Shown here: positions 24,501 to 33,038 of the stretch, piece by piece
Layout: the number at the start of each line of letters is the position of its first letter
Position numbering within the stretch: the stretch's first letter is position 1
DNA from: a virus
Virus record (IMG/VR): IMGVR_UViG_3300007363_000055
Location: 1 to 35,076 of that record
DNA length: 35,076 nucleotides
Direction: 5' to 3' (one strand)
Made by a program: the position numbers and the translations under genes
Notes under the pieces: generated by a model
Databases searched by the model: none
Seen by the model: only the letters and a program-made list of their open reading frames with translations
Told to the model about the DNA's origin: nothing

Positions 24501-25052
24501 TAATTCAGCAGCTTGTAATTCGACATTGTATGATATACTTGATGTATATTTTTGTAAATTTAAATTTAAAGTAGTTCCAGTATCAAATATTGATGAAGTA
24601 TATCCAATATTTATATATTCTGTAGTTATTGGTAAAGTTTTAGCAAAATTTCTATTAATAATTTCTAATGAACCTCTTGGTCCAAACTTATGATTGGTTA
24701 ATCTAAGTTCACCTAATTCCCCGAAGTTGGCAACTTCCATTATAATTGGGTAATTAATTATTTGAGGTAATGCAGCTACAGCAGCACTAACAGTCTTAAA
24801 TATATTACTGTTACAAGCAGAATCTGGAGCATCAGCGGAAACTACTAATGCTACACCTGGAATTGAAGACGTTGGATATCCTAACTGTTCCCATAAATAG
24901 AACGTTCTTTCTTCCAAATCATGGATGGGCATATTGTCTTGTTCCCAATTATAGAAAGTATCTGATCCATATTTGGTAACATTCTCAGTCCAACAATGAT
25001 ATAAAGTTACATCACCACTAGTTGTGTAAAGATCTGCTTTTGAAAATGCCAT
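21528..25052 (-). CDS. 1174-residue tail fibre/spike with parallel beta-helix domain
   Basis: Residues 38-66 hold the same attachment-like motif as the next gene (DNMPIHDLEERTFYLWEQLG). Residues about 70-150 include an FKTVSAAVAALPQ-type segment of beta-helix entry. Residues about 200-800 are a long series of short repeats rich in N, S, V and I (for example GVEISNCPNIYLESIVSTRF, FLFNNSNVTLLRGCVGTRNY, GIVCESSILEVDKLLVG, GIELINSVMKYNRNRF), characteristic of right-handed pectate-lyase-like beta-helices. The C-terminal ~350 residues are probably the trimerising or receptor-binding part. It likely binds or degrades a surface glycan; catalytic residues cannot be assigned. The coding DNA is among the most AT-rich here (20% GC in 24541-24600). 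Confidence 0.75.
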   Translation of the reverse strand: MAFSKADLYTTSGDVTLYHCWTENVTKYGSDTFYNWEQDNMPIHDLEERTFYLWEQLGYPTSSIPGVALVVSADAPDSACNSNIFKTVSAAVAALPQIINYPIIMEVANFGELGELRLTNHKFGPRGSLEIINRNFAKTLPITTEYINIGYTSSIFDTGTTLNLNLQKYTSSISYNVELQAAELLQFAPLKHFTDSSAVAIKTPVFSSIYDSRLSGVGGLNSRLNGIIKNNTSFSLNKSTLFIGDDTSPNPFTVGSSATLNFRAYEYKNNSFDEVGIKDVSTLDPFNNNEYKYYAQTWYNLDTGDLKAVANGLFYGNKLSKIIVVNCDGPIYIRNFFVDGSAIYRTDNQYGVEISNCPNIYLESIVSTRFRKSGFLFNNSNVTLLRGCVGTRNYGFTPSNKRITSDYTTRIKDISFDTIQDYLLDDDAAGLIANNSVINVSSTSAMEFANVPKIPFGESLNIAGSSLPHTYYIYEFSKNPNGIILNNSTFKGGFPEVAGTGGDSRFNAINISIENNVGCGLKLKNSEFTFDGRLLTTENLYGIVCESSILEVDKLLVGLNQKSGIELINSVMKYNRNRFKPSNATEAIVQFLFSGNGQHLNLLNSKILPYECSAMDVKYGRMSFKNPLGVYQTIGGVTKNGILPSVSLKNNSEAILVHPKFERSDGQVIDGQACRGSELAVTNGSIAVLKGSKEYATKIVGPVSYDLQKKLAAVYAGANSVVEINGPTAIAQFGVDILGEDNSVINIGPHRDRTNGAIDVSSFSLIDPANHTTVELHSTRSCIVVNKLSTLNIRDLGSYRLNWNRTNLGASAYSSGVDYRIESPYLGIEQYVSGGFIQFYPNPNDSYDYTYDEGKDDITGADGSRLPYENFANGTTSQPRYMLFNPVNKVPLEFSAVTNGGMCVRAVNNSLVNLLNVNFPCGWWNPSSVFYDTSAQGENKYCSRLYIWNIADNSQIKASLLSVSGLFPANSGYIGPSGNWGSGTNSLIVASGLPATTPDTSSISILDYFGRTYSNPFGKSGSAENFGVFRLYFSVNPVVNVLTDTNSDTFGAINQIYSQGYQPSSNLVGLGTVSSLYPMLLQRNSSNSIVPSGYYYCSAMIDNPSRVRAYLDESAAETFANAKHCSVGKSGLPKLVSIYFPYNDTKLGDSAKNSVKVFGNGIKSLNVFDIERDN

Positions 25053-25053
25053 T

Positions 25054-25671
25054 TTAGAAACTAATGCTCCATCTAAAAATTAATGCAAAATCAGAAGTTT
25101 TTCTGATTTCAGTAAAATATCTATAAGCTGCTAATATTGGTGCAGCCGGATTATTATTTTTTATGTTCTTTATAAATAATCCAATTTCACTTAAGTATAC
25201 TGCTACATTATTTCTGTTTAAATCATTACAAGCATTTTGATCTATTACTATAGTATATCTTACTGTAGTATTATCAATTCTAGTAATGTTGTGTGCAGGT
25301 ATCATTCCATACCATACTGGCGTATTTACAACAGAATTATTTTTTATTTGATACCCTGATGCAACTAGTATATTAGAATTATTATTTGCTCCAACATATT
25401 CGCTAAGGCTTGTTAGAGGTCCACTAAGTTGATATGTTGTGCTAGACTCTAAGTTTGCTCCACCAGATAGTCCCAGTTGAAATCTATCAATTTGATAATC
25501 TAAAACAGACCCAGATCCTGATAGAGCAAAAAGGTGAGTTAAACCTACACCCATTCCAGATACGATTATATTATGATCATCAAAAACAATCTCCTCTTCT
25601 CCGTTTGGAAAAAGTTTTGAAATTGTTAAGTGACCTTTAATATCCAATTCTTCTATAGCATTTAAAATCAT
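25054..25671 (-). CDS. 205-residue baseplate-associated protein
   Basis: No firm family name is possible. The N-terminal LTISKLFPNGEEEIVFDDHN followed by NIIVSGMGVGLTHLF is a pattern common in phage baseplate or fibre-base proteins ('...n.IvntGl..la.ll'). The C-terminal VYLSEIGLFIKN, ILAAYRYFTEIRKTSD and ALIFRWSISF match the 'EiGLf......pl.aaR.fp.i.Kt....l.f.W.i.F' ending seen in such proteins. The neighbouring 340-residue protein ends similarly in FNWSIKF, suggesting that the two share a terminal fold. It lies 1 base before the beta-helix gene, so it could act in attaching fibres. Confidence 0.6.
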   Translation of the reverse strand: MILNAIEELDIKGHLTISKLFPNGEEEIVFDDHNIIVSGMGVGLTHLFALSGSGSVLDYQIDRFQLGLSGGANLESSTTYQLSGPLTSLSEYVGANNNSNILVASGYQIKNNSVVNTPVWYGMIPAHNITRIDNTTVRYTIVIDQNACNDLNRNNVAVYLSEIGLFIKNIKNNNPAAPILAAYRYFTEIRKTSDFALIFRWSISF

Positions 25672-25674
25672 GAT

Positions 25675-26697
25675 TTAAGCAAATTTAATAGACCAATTAA
25701 AAATTATAGCACCAAAAGAAAGACCGCCCCAAGCAGTACTCAAATTAGTATTTTTTGTAAATTGCAATAAAAATCCAGAGTATGTTAAATAATCATTTAA
25801 ATATAAAAGATCTTTATTAAACGTATGTTTAGCAAATAATTTATATTTTCTTTGATTATTTAGGGCATCAAATGAATATGGTGGGTATTTTCCTTCTTTT
25901 AATAGTTGTTTTAAGTCTAAGCACCAAAGTCCAAAATGATAGATACCCCCGAATAAAAGTAAACTACCAGCATCGCCGGAGGGTAAATACCATATTAAAT
26001 CTACTTGTTTTGGAAATTGTGCGGTATTAGCTGGTCTTATTACTCCTTTAGAAAAAGCATTAACAAATTTATTATTATTAAAGTCTGAATATAAATCACT
26101 ATGGTCTGATGCTACCCCAGGAGCAAAAGTTAAAAATCCAGAACTATCTAATATTTGTTGTTCATTATAAGTGCTTGAGAGAGTCCCAGAATAAATTATG
26201 CTTCCGGCAGGATTACTTGCCGAAGAAACTACCCAAAAATCTGTCCCTCCCGAAGCTGGGAAACAACCTATCAAGTGGGCATTGGTTTTTATATTATCAT
26301 TTGTGCTTCTGGCAAACGCATTCAAACATTGACCAGCATCTACTACCCCCAAGCTATAATTAGGGACTGTAGACGCCTTTTCTAGCCTCGTATCGGTGGG
26401 TAATGGTGAAGCGGGAAACATCTTATATATTGAATCTAATGCCACAGCAGTGGCTGAAGAATGATAACTAGATACAGTTAGATTTTCATAAGATACTACC
26501 TTAATCTTACCATCTGCCGATGGGCTTAGTATTTCGTGAGCATGAAACTTAAATCCATTTGCATCTTTACCATAACTTATAGCTTGAAAAGTATAATTTG
26601 AAGTATCTAATATTGCAGACGCGGAGGGTATACCAGACAAACTTCTGTTTGCAGTCATTATATCGGCTAAAAGTTCTCTGGCTGTATCTGTTAACAT
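25675..26697 (-). CDS. 340-residue tail/baseplate protein of unknown family
   Basis: I do not recognise it. The N-terminus (LTDTARELLADIMTANRSLSG) is helical. The middle is a mixed beta protein with KFHAHEILSPSADGKIKV (50-67) and a Gly/Ser/Asn-rich region at 150-220. The C-terminal half has YGLWCLDL- and YSGFLLQFTKN-type strands and ends AIIFNWSIKFA, similar in ending to the 205-residue product 3 bases downstream. It follows the gp7/gpI-like gene with a 1-base gap. Position and pattern suggest a baseplate accessory or fibre-base protein. A GC-richer patch near 26340-26400 stands out. Confidence 0.55.
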   Translation of the reverse strand: MLTDTARELLADIMTANRSLSGIPSASAILDTSNYTFQAISYGKDANGFKFHAHEILSPSADGKIKVVSYENLTVSSYHSSATAVALDSIYKMFPASPLPTDTRLEKASTVPNYSLGVVDAGQCLNAFARSTNDNIKTNAHLIGCFPASGGTDFWVVSSASNPAGSIIYSGTLSSTYNEQQILDSSGFLTFAPGVASDHSDLYSDFNNNKFVNAFSKGVIRPANTAQFPKQVDLIWYLPSGDAGSLLLFGGIYHFGLWCLDLKQLLKEGKYPPYSFDALNNQRKYKLFAKHTFNKDLLYLNDYLTYSGFLLQFTKNTNLSTAWGGLSFGAIIFNWSIKFA

Positions 26698-26698
26698 A

Positions 26699-29600
26699 TT
26701 AATTTATAATACTTAGTAAAGAGTGAAGTCCTGTAGCATATTTAGATACTGAGGTATTCCAATCAGGATTATCAACATAGTTTAATCTGCTTCCACCACT
26801 AGTCTCATAGATTCCAGAAGTTTGAGTAGCTATTCTACTTGCATATCCAAAGTTGTTATAAACTCCAGCTAATTCATTAAAATACTTTATTATAGTAAGA
26901 ACTTGTTCCCGAGTTAAATCAATTCTAAACTCTGGGCAATAAATATCACCTATTGGTTTTTTGTTTCTTATTCCACCTACCAATGGTTTAGACCAAGCAT
27001 TTAATGTTGTATCAAGCATATTAAAATCATAGAATAAAGTAAAATTATCTTTAGTTGATGGTAATGTGAAGACCTCAACCACGTATTTTTGATTTAATCT
27101 ATGAACTTTGCTAGAGACATTTTTATAATACTGATTAGGAACTATCAATTGAGTTTCAGGGTCTTCACACAATGCCCTATTTCTAGTATTAAAATTTATT
27201 TCTATAGTTTGAAATTCATCATCACTAAAAGAATTTAAAAGTTGGTTAGATCTATTTGGATCAGACTTATCAATATACTTTGCACACTTTAATACTGGGC
27301 CTCTTCTTCCTGGAACAAAAGTAGATAAATTTGCAAATTTAGTAACTAGGTCTAAAATAGTTATTGCAGATGCAGAATGCTGAACCCATTTACCATCCTT
27401 GGAGTAACTCCAAATATTACCATCTTCCTCTTGAGTATGAATCCATACTCCTACAGCACCATCACCCAATAAGTCCCCATCAGTATTACTAATTAAAGTT
27501 TTAAAAGTTAATTTAAAGTTATGTTCTGGTGTTAAGAAATTTGTAGAGGTATCATAAAGTTCTGATCCTAAGCAGGTATACCTACTCAAATCAAATCTAA
27601 TTCTACCGAATCCATTTTTAGAAGTTTGCTTTATTAGTGTATTATTATAAAGTAATGGATTTATTTTTCTTGGGTCTTTTTGATTCTTATCTAATCTATA
27701 GATTGTAAATGAATTATTTTGCCCTGAGCTTACACTTTGGCAAAGCTCTATATGATCCAATATTCCTGAATTTCTATATTCAAATCCTTCAATAGTTATA
27801 GATGACAAACTACTAGCAATAAATGTTCCAGAATAGCTAACACCAGAACTTGAAAACACCCCAGTTCCATTATAAAATACTGGAACATAATCAAGTGATG
27901 AGACAATTAGATCAGTTCTAACTTTAGTTAGACTTCCATTTTCATTTAATTTAGAATTTTTAAATATTGAACCAAAGGTATGCCCGAAAATAGTTGGACC
28001 ATCTAAATACAATACATTTGGGATAAGTCTTCCTGGCACCGTCCCGCTAGAGAAATTTTTTCTGTAGTCTGAATAGAACTTATGGAAGTCTCTTCCAAAC
28101 TCAAAATTAGTATAATCTTCAAAAGAATTAGGAAAGTTACCACTTAATTCTGTTGAACTATTAGCATAACTTTGTATTACATTTTTCCAATAACTATTTT
28201 CATATAAATAATTTGGGTTATTATAATAATAAGTTGAAGCATCATATAATTTTTTCTTTTCTTTTATATAATGCATAACAGCTATTAAGGGATGTAATTG
28301 ATTTAAATCATGATAATAGTCTGGTCTTGATCCTTGCTGCGGATACTTACCGTTTGATTCTACCCGCCTCCACCCTCGGCATGGGAATGTATTGCTTACC
28401 CAAAGACCAGAGTAATAATTTTTAGATGTTAAATTTTCACAACGATCATAGATGGCTGGTATATTTTTGTAATCAGGTATTGGTACGTATTGTTGTGAAG
28501 ATGGTATCAATCCTAAAGGCAAGAACCCAAGAGAAGATGGTAATGATATTTCGACAGTAGAAACATCCATAGTTACTGGCATATTGAATCCAGTTCTATC
28601 GTAGAATCCATCCTTAGGTAATGTAAATTTAAAGCTTCTTCTTCTATGGTTTCTTCTTGGTAAGTATGCTAAAGTTCCACTTGCAGCTAATAAAGGATCT
28701 ATTATTGAGTCTGCTTGCCATCTTTTAAATGGTGGCTTCCCAGTCGCAATACCTCTCTTGTAGGTATCCATTAATAATCCAGATCCAACAAATCCAGCTA
28801 CAGATGTTCCACTAGAATAATTTACTTGTGTAAATTCAAGTTTGTCTGCACCAACATAAGGCAAAATAATATTTACAAACTCATCTGTATCGGCTGAACT
28901 TAGATCTGCAGTTATATTTGGTATTGAGTGGGCTGGTGAGAACTCTTTAATGATATCAGCAACTATACCAAATGCTTCTCTTGAATCAGTCTCTAATGAA
29001 TTTTTAGTAAAATCAAATTCATTAGAGTGAAAAACAACATTGAAGTGAGATGATTTACTATTCCAAAGAGGAAAATATTCTACTTTTCTATTAGAGATGT
29101 CTTTAATAATATCCGACCAGTTTGGTGGGTATTGGGCAGCGGAAGTGAATAGTAAAAACCTATTATCAGATCTTATGTCATCCTGAGCTAGAACACTGTT
29201 GTCACGTATAAAATCAGATACTTTAAATGCAAAACTATTTGGAACTCCAAAACAAACTAACTTATCTGCTATGGTAGTTATTAAATCATTTGTTAGAATT
29301 GTATTAGCATAGTATGGATATTCTTCAAATGGAGGGACTGGGAACTTTCTTCCTCTGTAATTAAATACGAAAGAAGATGTCCCTATTGGGAATTTACTAA
29401 AGCTAGCTACAAAACTTTCAGTGTCATAATATTCAGGATTATTAGCTACTATAAAGTTTGAAGGGTATTCCTTAGCTAGCTCATACATTATTTGATCTAC
29501 TACCAGCTTAACATTTTCATCTATGCTACTAAAGTTGTAGGATGATACTTGAAGTTTTAATGCTAAGTCTCTTGTCCATGTATCAAAACTTGATAACATA

Positions 29601-30838
29601 GTGGACTCAGTTGCTAAAGAATAGTATATTAAGAATGGAACATATGATTCCCAAAGCTCTGATATTCTGGAGCTTACATCGAACTGACCATTAGGGAATA
29701 CGGAATTTATAGCGTATTGAATAGACTTTTTGGTTCCTATTCTTTTGTAAACATCGACAGCGTTTACAATTTGAAGTCTCCACCGATCAGGGTCCGATCC
29801 AAATAATTTCCAACCTATAAGGTCTGCTAAATATGGTAAATACTCAGATGGACATTTATTTATATCATCTAGTATTTTTAATTTTTCTACATTACTATCA
29901 TAATCAGCAAATCCAAAAGAAAAGGCTTTCATTAACCTAGTAAAAGGGCCATGCTTAACTTTTTGAGTTATCCTGATATTGCTATCTAAATAATCTTGAA
30001 TTGCTGTTTGAACTCTGATATCACCTCTGTCAGAATAAAGTGGTGAGTATACAATATCAATTAAAGTTTTAAGGGCATCTAGTTTTGCTGTTGAACTAGT
30101 AAACGGATCAACGGTTGTTAAATCAGGCTCAAAAGCTTTTGGTATAAATCCTTTTGATTGCCAAGTAGTGGATGTAGTATAATTCCTCCATATATATTCA
30201 GTGACACCTTTCATGGCATCAACTAAATGAATTGGCTGTCCTGCGTATAGTTTTCCAACTATTAAATCATGCACATATGCAGAAGAATTATAACAAGGTC
30301 TGTAAGGTAAATTAAGAAAATATAACCAAGGTATAGTTTCTATTAGATAAGCACTTCTATCATCTTGATTAGATAAATTTCCAAAAGATATTGAAGGTGA
30401 ACCTAATTTTATTCCTGGTAAAAGTTCATTCGTAACATAGTAAGAGAAGTCTGCACTAGTTTCAAATTGATTAAATGATTTTCCTTTATAAGAATCTCCA
30501 GAAAGAGCATTTAATATTTGCCTCTCAAATTCTATAGGCTCAATATCAAACAAGTCATTTTGTTTGATAAAATACTGAGCCATAGTAGATGGGGAGTTTA
30601 TAGAGCTAAATACTGTTTGAGTTAGGTATGTTAAAGGTATATTAATTATTGAACTAAAATTAGCTAGAATACTTACCTGTGAATTAACTACTTGATCAAT
30701 AATATCAAGTTCTCCCAAACCACTAACAAGCAATTCATCTTCTTCAAAATAGATAGAAGGTATAGTATATCTTAAAGCCTGATCAAAATTAGACTTGTAG
30801 TATTTTCTGTTATCAATAAATTGAGTAGGACTAGACAT
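26699..30838 (-). CDS. Large baseplate wedge protein (gp7-like position, P2 gpI-like segment)
   Basis: The 1379-residue protein follows gp25 and gp6, the place of gp7 in T4 (1032 residues) and of gene I in P2. Residues 320-382 (LKILDDINKCPSEYLPYLAD, then LIGWKLFGSDPDRWRLQIVN, then VYKRIGTKKSIQYAI) match the tail protein I pattern 'cP...Lp.LA..lg...w......R..i..a...yr.kGT..ai'. The N-terminus has an F-EEDELLVSGLGELD region, and the C-terminal ~450 residues are beta-rich (HIELCQSVSSG, FRIDLTREQ), as if carrying added lectin-like domains. It would link wedge to fibres. The start overlaps the gp6 gene by 8 bases (ATGTCTAG), so translation is coupled. Confidence 0.8.
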   Translation of the reverse strand: MSSPTQFIDNRKYYKSNFDQALRYTIPSIYFEEDELLVSGLGELDIIDQVVNSQVSILANFSSIINIPLTYLTQTVFSSINSPSTMAQYFIKQNDLFDIEPIEFERQILNALSGDSYKGKSFNQFETSADFSYYVTNELLPGIKLGSPSISFGNLSNQDDRSAYLIETIPWLYFLNLPYRPCYNSSAYVHDLIVGKLYAGQPIHLVDAMKGVTEYIWRNYTTSTTWQSKGFIPKAFEPDLTTVDPFTSSTAKLDALKTLIDIVYSPLYSDRGDIRVQTAIQDYLDSNIRITQKVKHGPFTRLMKAFSFGFADYDSNVEKLKILDDINKCPSEYLPYLADLIGWKLFGSDPDRWRLQIVNAVDVYKRIGTKKSIQYAINSVFPNGQFDVSSRISELWESYVPFLIYYSLATESTMLSSFDTWTRDLALKLQVSSYNFSSIDENVKLVVDQIMYELAKEYPSNFIVANNPEYYDTESFVASFSKFPIGTSSFVFNYRGRKFPVPPFEEYPYYANTILTNDLITTIADKLVCFGVPNSFAFKVSDFIRDNSVLAQDDIRSDNRFLLFTSAAQYPPNWSDIIKDISNRKVEYFPLWNSKSSHFNVVFHSNEFDFTKNSLETDSREAFGIVADIIKEFSPAHSIPNITADLSSADTDEFVNIILPYVGADKLEFTQVNYSSGTSVAGFVGSGLLMDTYKRGIATGKPPFKRWQADSIIDPLLAASGTLAYLPRRNHRRRSFKFTLPKDGFYDRTGFNMPVTMDVSTVEISLPSSLGFLPLGLIPSSQQYVPIPDYKNIPAIYDRCENLTSKNYYSGLWVSNTFPCRGWRRVESNGKYPQQGSRPDYYHDLNQLHPLIAVMHYIKEKKKLYDASTYYYNNPNYLYENSYWKNVIQSYANSSTELSGNFPNSFEDYTNFEFGRDFHKFYSDYRKNFSSGTVPGRLIPNVLYLDGPTIFGHTFGSIFKNSKLNENGSLTKVRTDLIVSSLDYVPVFYNGTGVFSSSGVSYSGTFIASSLSSITIEGFEYRNSGILDHIELCQSVSSGQNNSFTIYRLDKNQKDPRKINPLLYNNTLIKQTSKNGFGRIRFDLSRYTCLGSELYDTSTNFLTPEHNFKLTFKTLISNTDGDLLGDGAVGVWIHTQEEDGNIWSYSKDGKWVQHSASAITILDLVTKFANLSTFVPGRRGPVLKCAKYIDKSDPNRSNQLLNSFSDDEFQTIEINFNTRNRALCEDPETQLIVPNQYYKNVSSKVHRLNQKYVVEVFTLPSTKDNFTLFYDFNMLDTTLNAWSKPLVGGIRNKKPIGDIYCPEFRIDLTREQVLTIIKYFNELAGVYNNFGYASRIATQTSGIYETSGGSRLNYVDNPDWNTSVSKYATGLHSLLSIIN

Positions 30839-32444
30839 ATACTATATTTACAGTAAAATTATTTAATTGAACAATTTCATTAAAGTTTAATTTTATTACT
30901 TCAGCTACATTATCAACTGTAGCAAATCTAACTTCGGGTATTGAAAATATATAATTTACTAAATCTTGAGGATCAAATTGCTTTCCAAAATCATTATTAT
31001 CAACATTAAAATATTGTAATATTTTAGAACGTATTTTAGTTTTTATTACATCTTCTCTAGTTGCATACTTTCTATCTAGTCTGGCAGTTATAACTAAATC
31101 TAAAGTTCTAATAAGACCATCAACGACAATGACCTCATCAGTCATCATCTTAAGTTCATTCATGGCTTCTACTAATTGATGTTTAAACTCTTGGGTTGCT
31201 CTTCTTAACTGTATATTATTAGCCTTTTCTAATACATAAACATCAATAATATTAGCAGATGAATAAGCTCTTCTAACTATTGCATTAGCTTTACCAACTG
31301 ACCCATAGGAAGTTATGTAGCTATTAGCGAAAGCTTTGTAATCTTGTAAAGTTACTAATCTATTCTGGGATCTAAACATTAAAGGTGCATATCTTTTTGC
31401 GTGCTCTAAAGTTTCTGCATCAGATCCTCCAGTAGCTTGCCCAGAATTTTCTACTGTGACATCTATGATACTAGTTGGATTACCACCACCTGGATCAAAT
31501 ACCACCGAAGATCTGGCATCAATAACTTCACTTCTAATATTACCTCTAGTTCCCCCACCAATTCTATAAACTACGGTATATGAATCTCCAAGATTTGGAT
31601 TTTTTCCAAGATTAGAGTCTCCAAATATTATCTTGGCTTGATAGTTTTCACTTGGAATAACTTGAAATATCTTATCATTAGCACCAGAAGCATAGAAGAA
31701 ACTATCAACTTGTCGATAGACTCCGCTAGTATTAGAATCACCAGTTATAAATACTTGAACACTACCCTCAATAACAGGGGCTCTCTCCAAAGTTATACTT
31801 TTAATTTGTTCAACATTAGAAAAAGTTCCGCTATCAATAACCAAAGAACCTTCTAATAATATCAGATTTTCTAATACTGTATCCGAAGCTTTTTCACTAT
31901 TATAAACAGTTATATTCCCAGTGCTGTTAGCTACGTCAATGTCACCATCTGGAGCAACTTTATACAAGGTATAAGTTATTGGTAATCCATCTTGGGGAGA
32001 ATTTATAGTGATTACTCTATTTTGTGGAAAGAAAGTTAAACTTTGACTATCGTCTTCAGTAGTCCATGGATTAGAGTCTAAAGTTATTCTGGCATTAGCA
32101 GCAGCAGCTATGGGGCCTTTTATTCTAACTCCAATCAACTCTAATAACTTACGAACACTGTCTCTTTGTCTAGCTGTTTTTAAATAGTTTTCATTAGCGA
32201 GTAAATCTGATTTATATGACAATACATGCCCCATATAGGCCACTAACTCAACTAGCATCATACCCAAATCAGATTCAGAGAAATAGTTATAATCTAATGG
32301 ATAAACAGCTTTAATATATTCTACTAAAGATTCTCTTAAGCTAATAAAATCTGTGGCAGCATAGTTAATAAGACGTTCCTTATCAACATCCTCTACCTTA
32401 GCTAACTTTAAAAAATCTGATTGTATTTGACCAGTGTAAACCAT
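30831..32444 (-). CDS. Baseplate wedge protein (gp6 / baseplate J-like)
   Basis: The 537-residue protein matches the gp6/gpJ family. Residues 57-110 contain the signature region SESDLGMMLVELVAYMGHVLS and LLANENYLKTARQRDSVRKL, followed by IGVRIKG. The middle holds a GGGTRGNIRSEVIDARSS block and an SGQATGGSDAETLEHAKRYA block (about 300-360), the conserved GG-xGN and 'ggaDaEtle.ak..ap' motifs. The C-terminus (FDPQDLVNYIFSIPEVRFAT) also fits. T4 gp6 is 660 residues. It dimerises and forms the iris that opens the baseplate. It overlaps its upstream neighbour by a TAATG junction. Confidence 0.93.
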   Translation of the reverse strand: MVYTGQIQSDFLKLAKVEDVDKERLINYAATDFISLRESLVEYIKAVYPLDYNYFSESDLGMMLVELVAYMGHVLSYKSDLLANENYLKTARQRDSVRKLLELIGVRIKGPIAAAANARITLDSNPWTTEDDSQSLTFFPQNRVITINSPQDGLPITYTLYKVAPDGDIDVANSTGNITVYNSEKASDTVLENLILLEGSLVIDSGTFSNVEQIKSITLERAPVIEGSVQVFITGDSNTSGVYRQVDSFFYASGANDKIFQVIPSENYQAKIIFGDSNLGKNPNLGDSYTVVYRIGGGTRGNIRSEVIDARSSVVFDPGGGNPTSIIDVTVENSGQATGGSDAETLEHAKRYAPLMFRSQNRLVTLQDYKAFANSYITSYGSVGKANAIVRRAYSSANIIDVYVLEKANNIQLRRATQEFKHQLVEAMNELKMMTDEVIVVDGLIRTLDLVITARLDRKYATREDVIKTKIRSKILQYFNVDNNDFGKQFDPQDLVNYIFSIPEVRFATVDNVAEVIKLNFNEIVQLNNFTVNIVYV

Positions 32445-33001
32445 TAGAATAAATTAACCTTAAGTTCAAAAGTAACTTCTTCTTGCTCTCTAAGAGAACA
32501 GAATAAATTTATAAGAATATAGTGCCCACCACCAAGTCTACTATCCTCTCCTGGAATTACTTGTAATTTTAATACATTTACATTACGGGCATATCCAGCG
32601 AGGGTTTCTAAAATTTCTTCTTTAATTTGATTTAATAGAACTTGGTCTAATGGCTCCATTAAATATCTTTTTAAGTTTGTTCCAAAATTTGGAAGCATAA
32701 CTCTTTGGCCTCGGGTAGTTAAAAGCAACTGCCTTAAATTTTGTTTTATTAAATTTAATCCTGAGCTTTTAGCTACGTAACCACTTCTAGGATCATGGCC
32801 CATAGGAAATAACATACCAAAAGCTTTATTTTTAGTATTTATTATATCCTGTTTAGCAATTTTAGAGGGATTGATACCGTATAGTGTCGTGGTGCCTTGC
32901 CTTGATGCAGCACCTACGCCACCGTAAAAGTCTTCAACACCATCAACACCTCCTGGGTATCCTGGGTCTTCCTCTTCTTCTAAATTTCCTGGGTTTGCCA
33001 T
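32444..33001 (-). CDS. Baseplate wedge protein (gp25-like)
   Basis: The 185-residue protein contains the complete gp25/GPW domain at residues about 75-185: LIKQNLRQLLLTTRGQRVML, then PNFGTNLKRYLMEPL, then QIKEEILETLAGYARNVNV. T4 gp25 is 132 residues; about 60 extra N-terminal residues here are acidic and Gly-rich (NLEEEEDPGYPGGVDGVEDF), probably flexible. It joins the baseplate wedge to the sheath start. The start site has GGATTAATTAAATG; the TGG lies in the loop of a small 8-bp AT inverted repeat (33003-33021), which may modulate initiation. It begins a run of near-contiguous genes reaching to 15644. Confidence 0.92.
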   Translation of the reverse strand: MANPGNLEEEEDPGYPGGVDGVEDFYGGVGAASRQGTTTLYGINPSKIAKQDIINTKNKAFGMLFPMGHDPRSGYVAKSSGLNLIKQNLRQLLLTTRGQRVMLPNFGTNLKRYLMEPLDQVLLNQIKEEILETLAGYARNVNVLKLQVIPGEDSRLGGGHYILINLFCSLREQEEVTFELKVNLF

Positions 33002-33038
33002 TTAATTAATCCAATTAATTATATATAGTGTGGTTATT

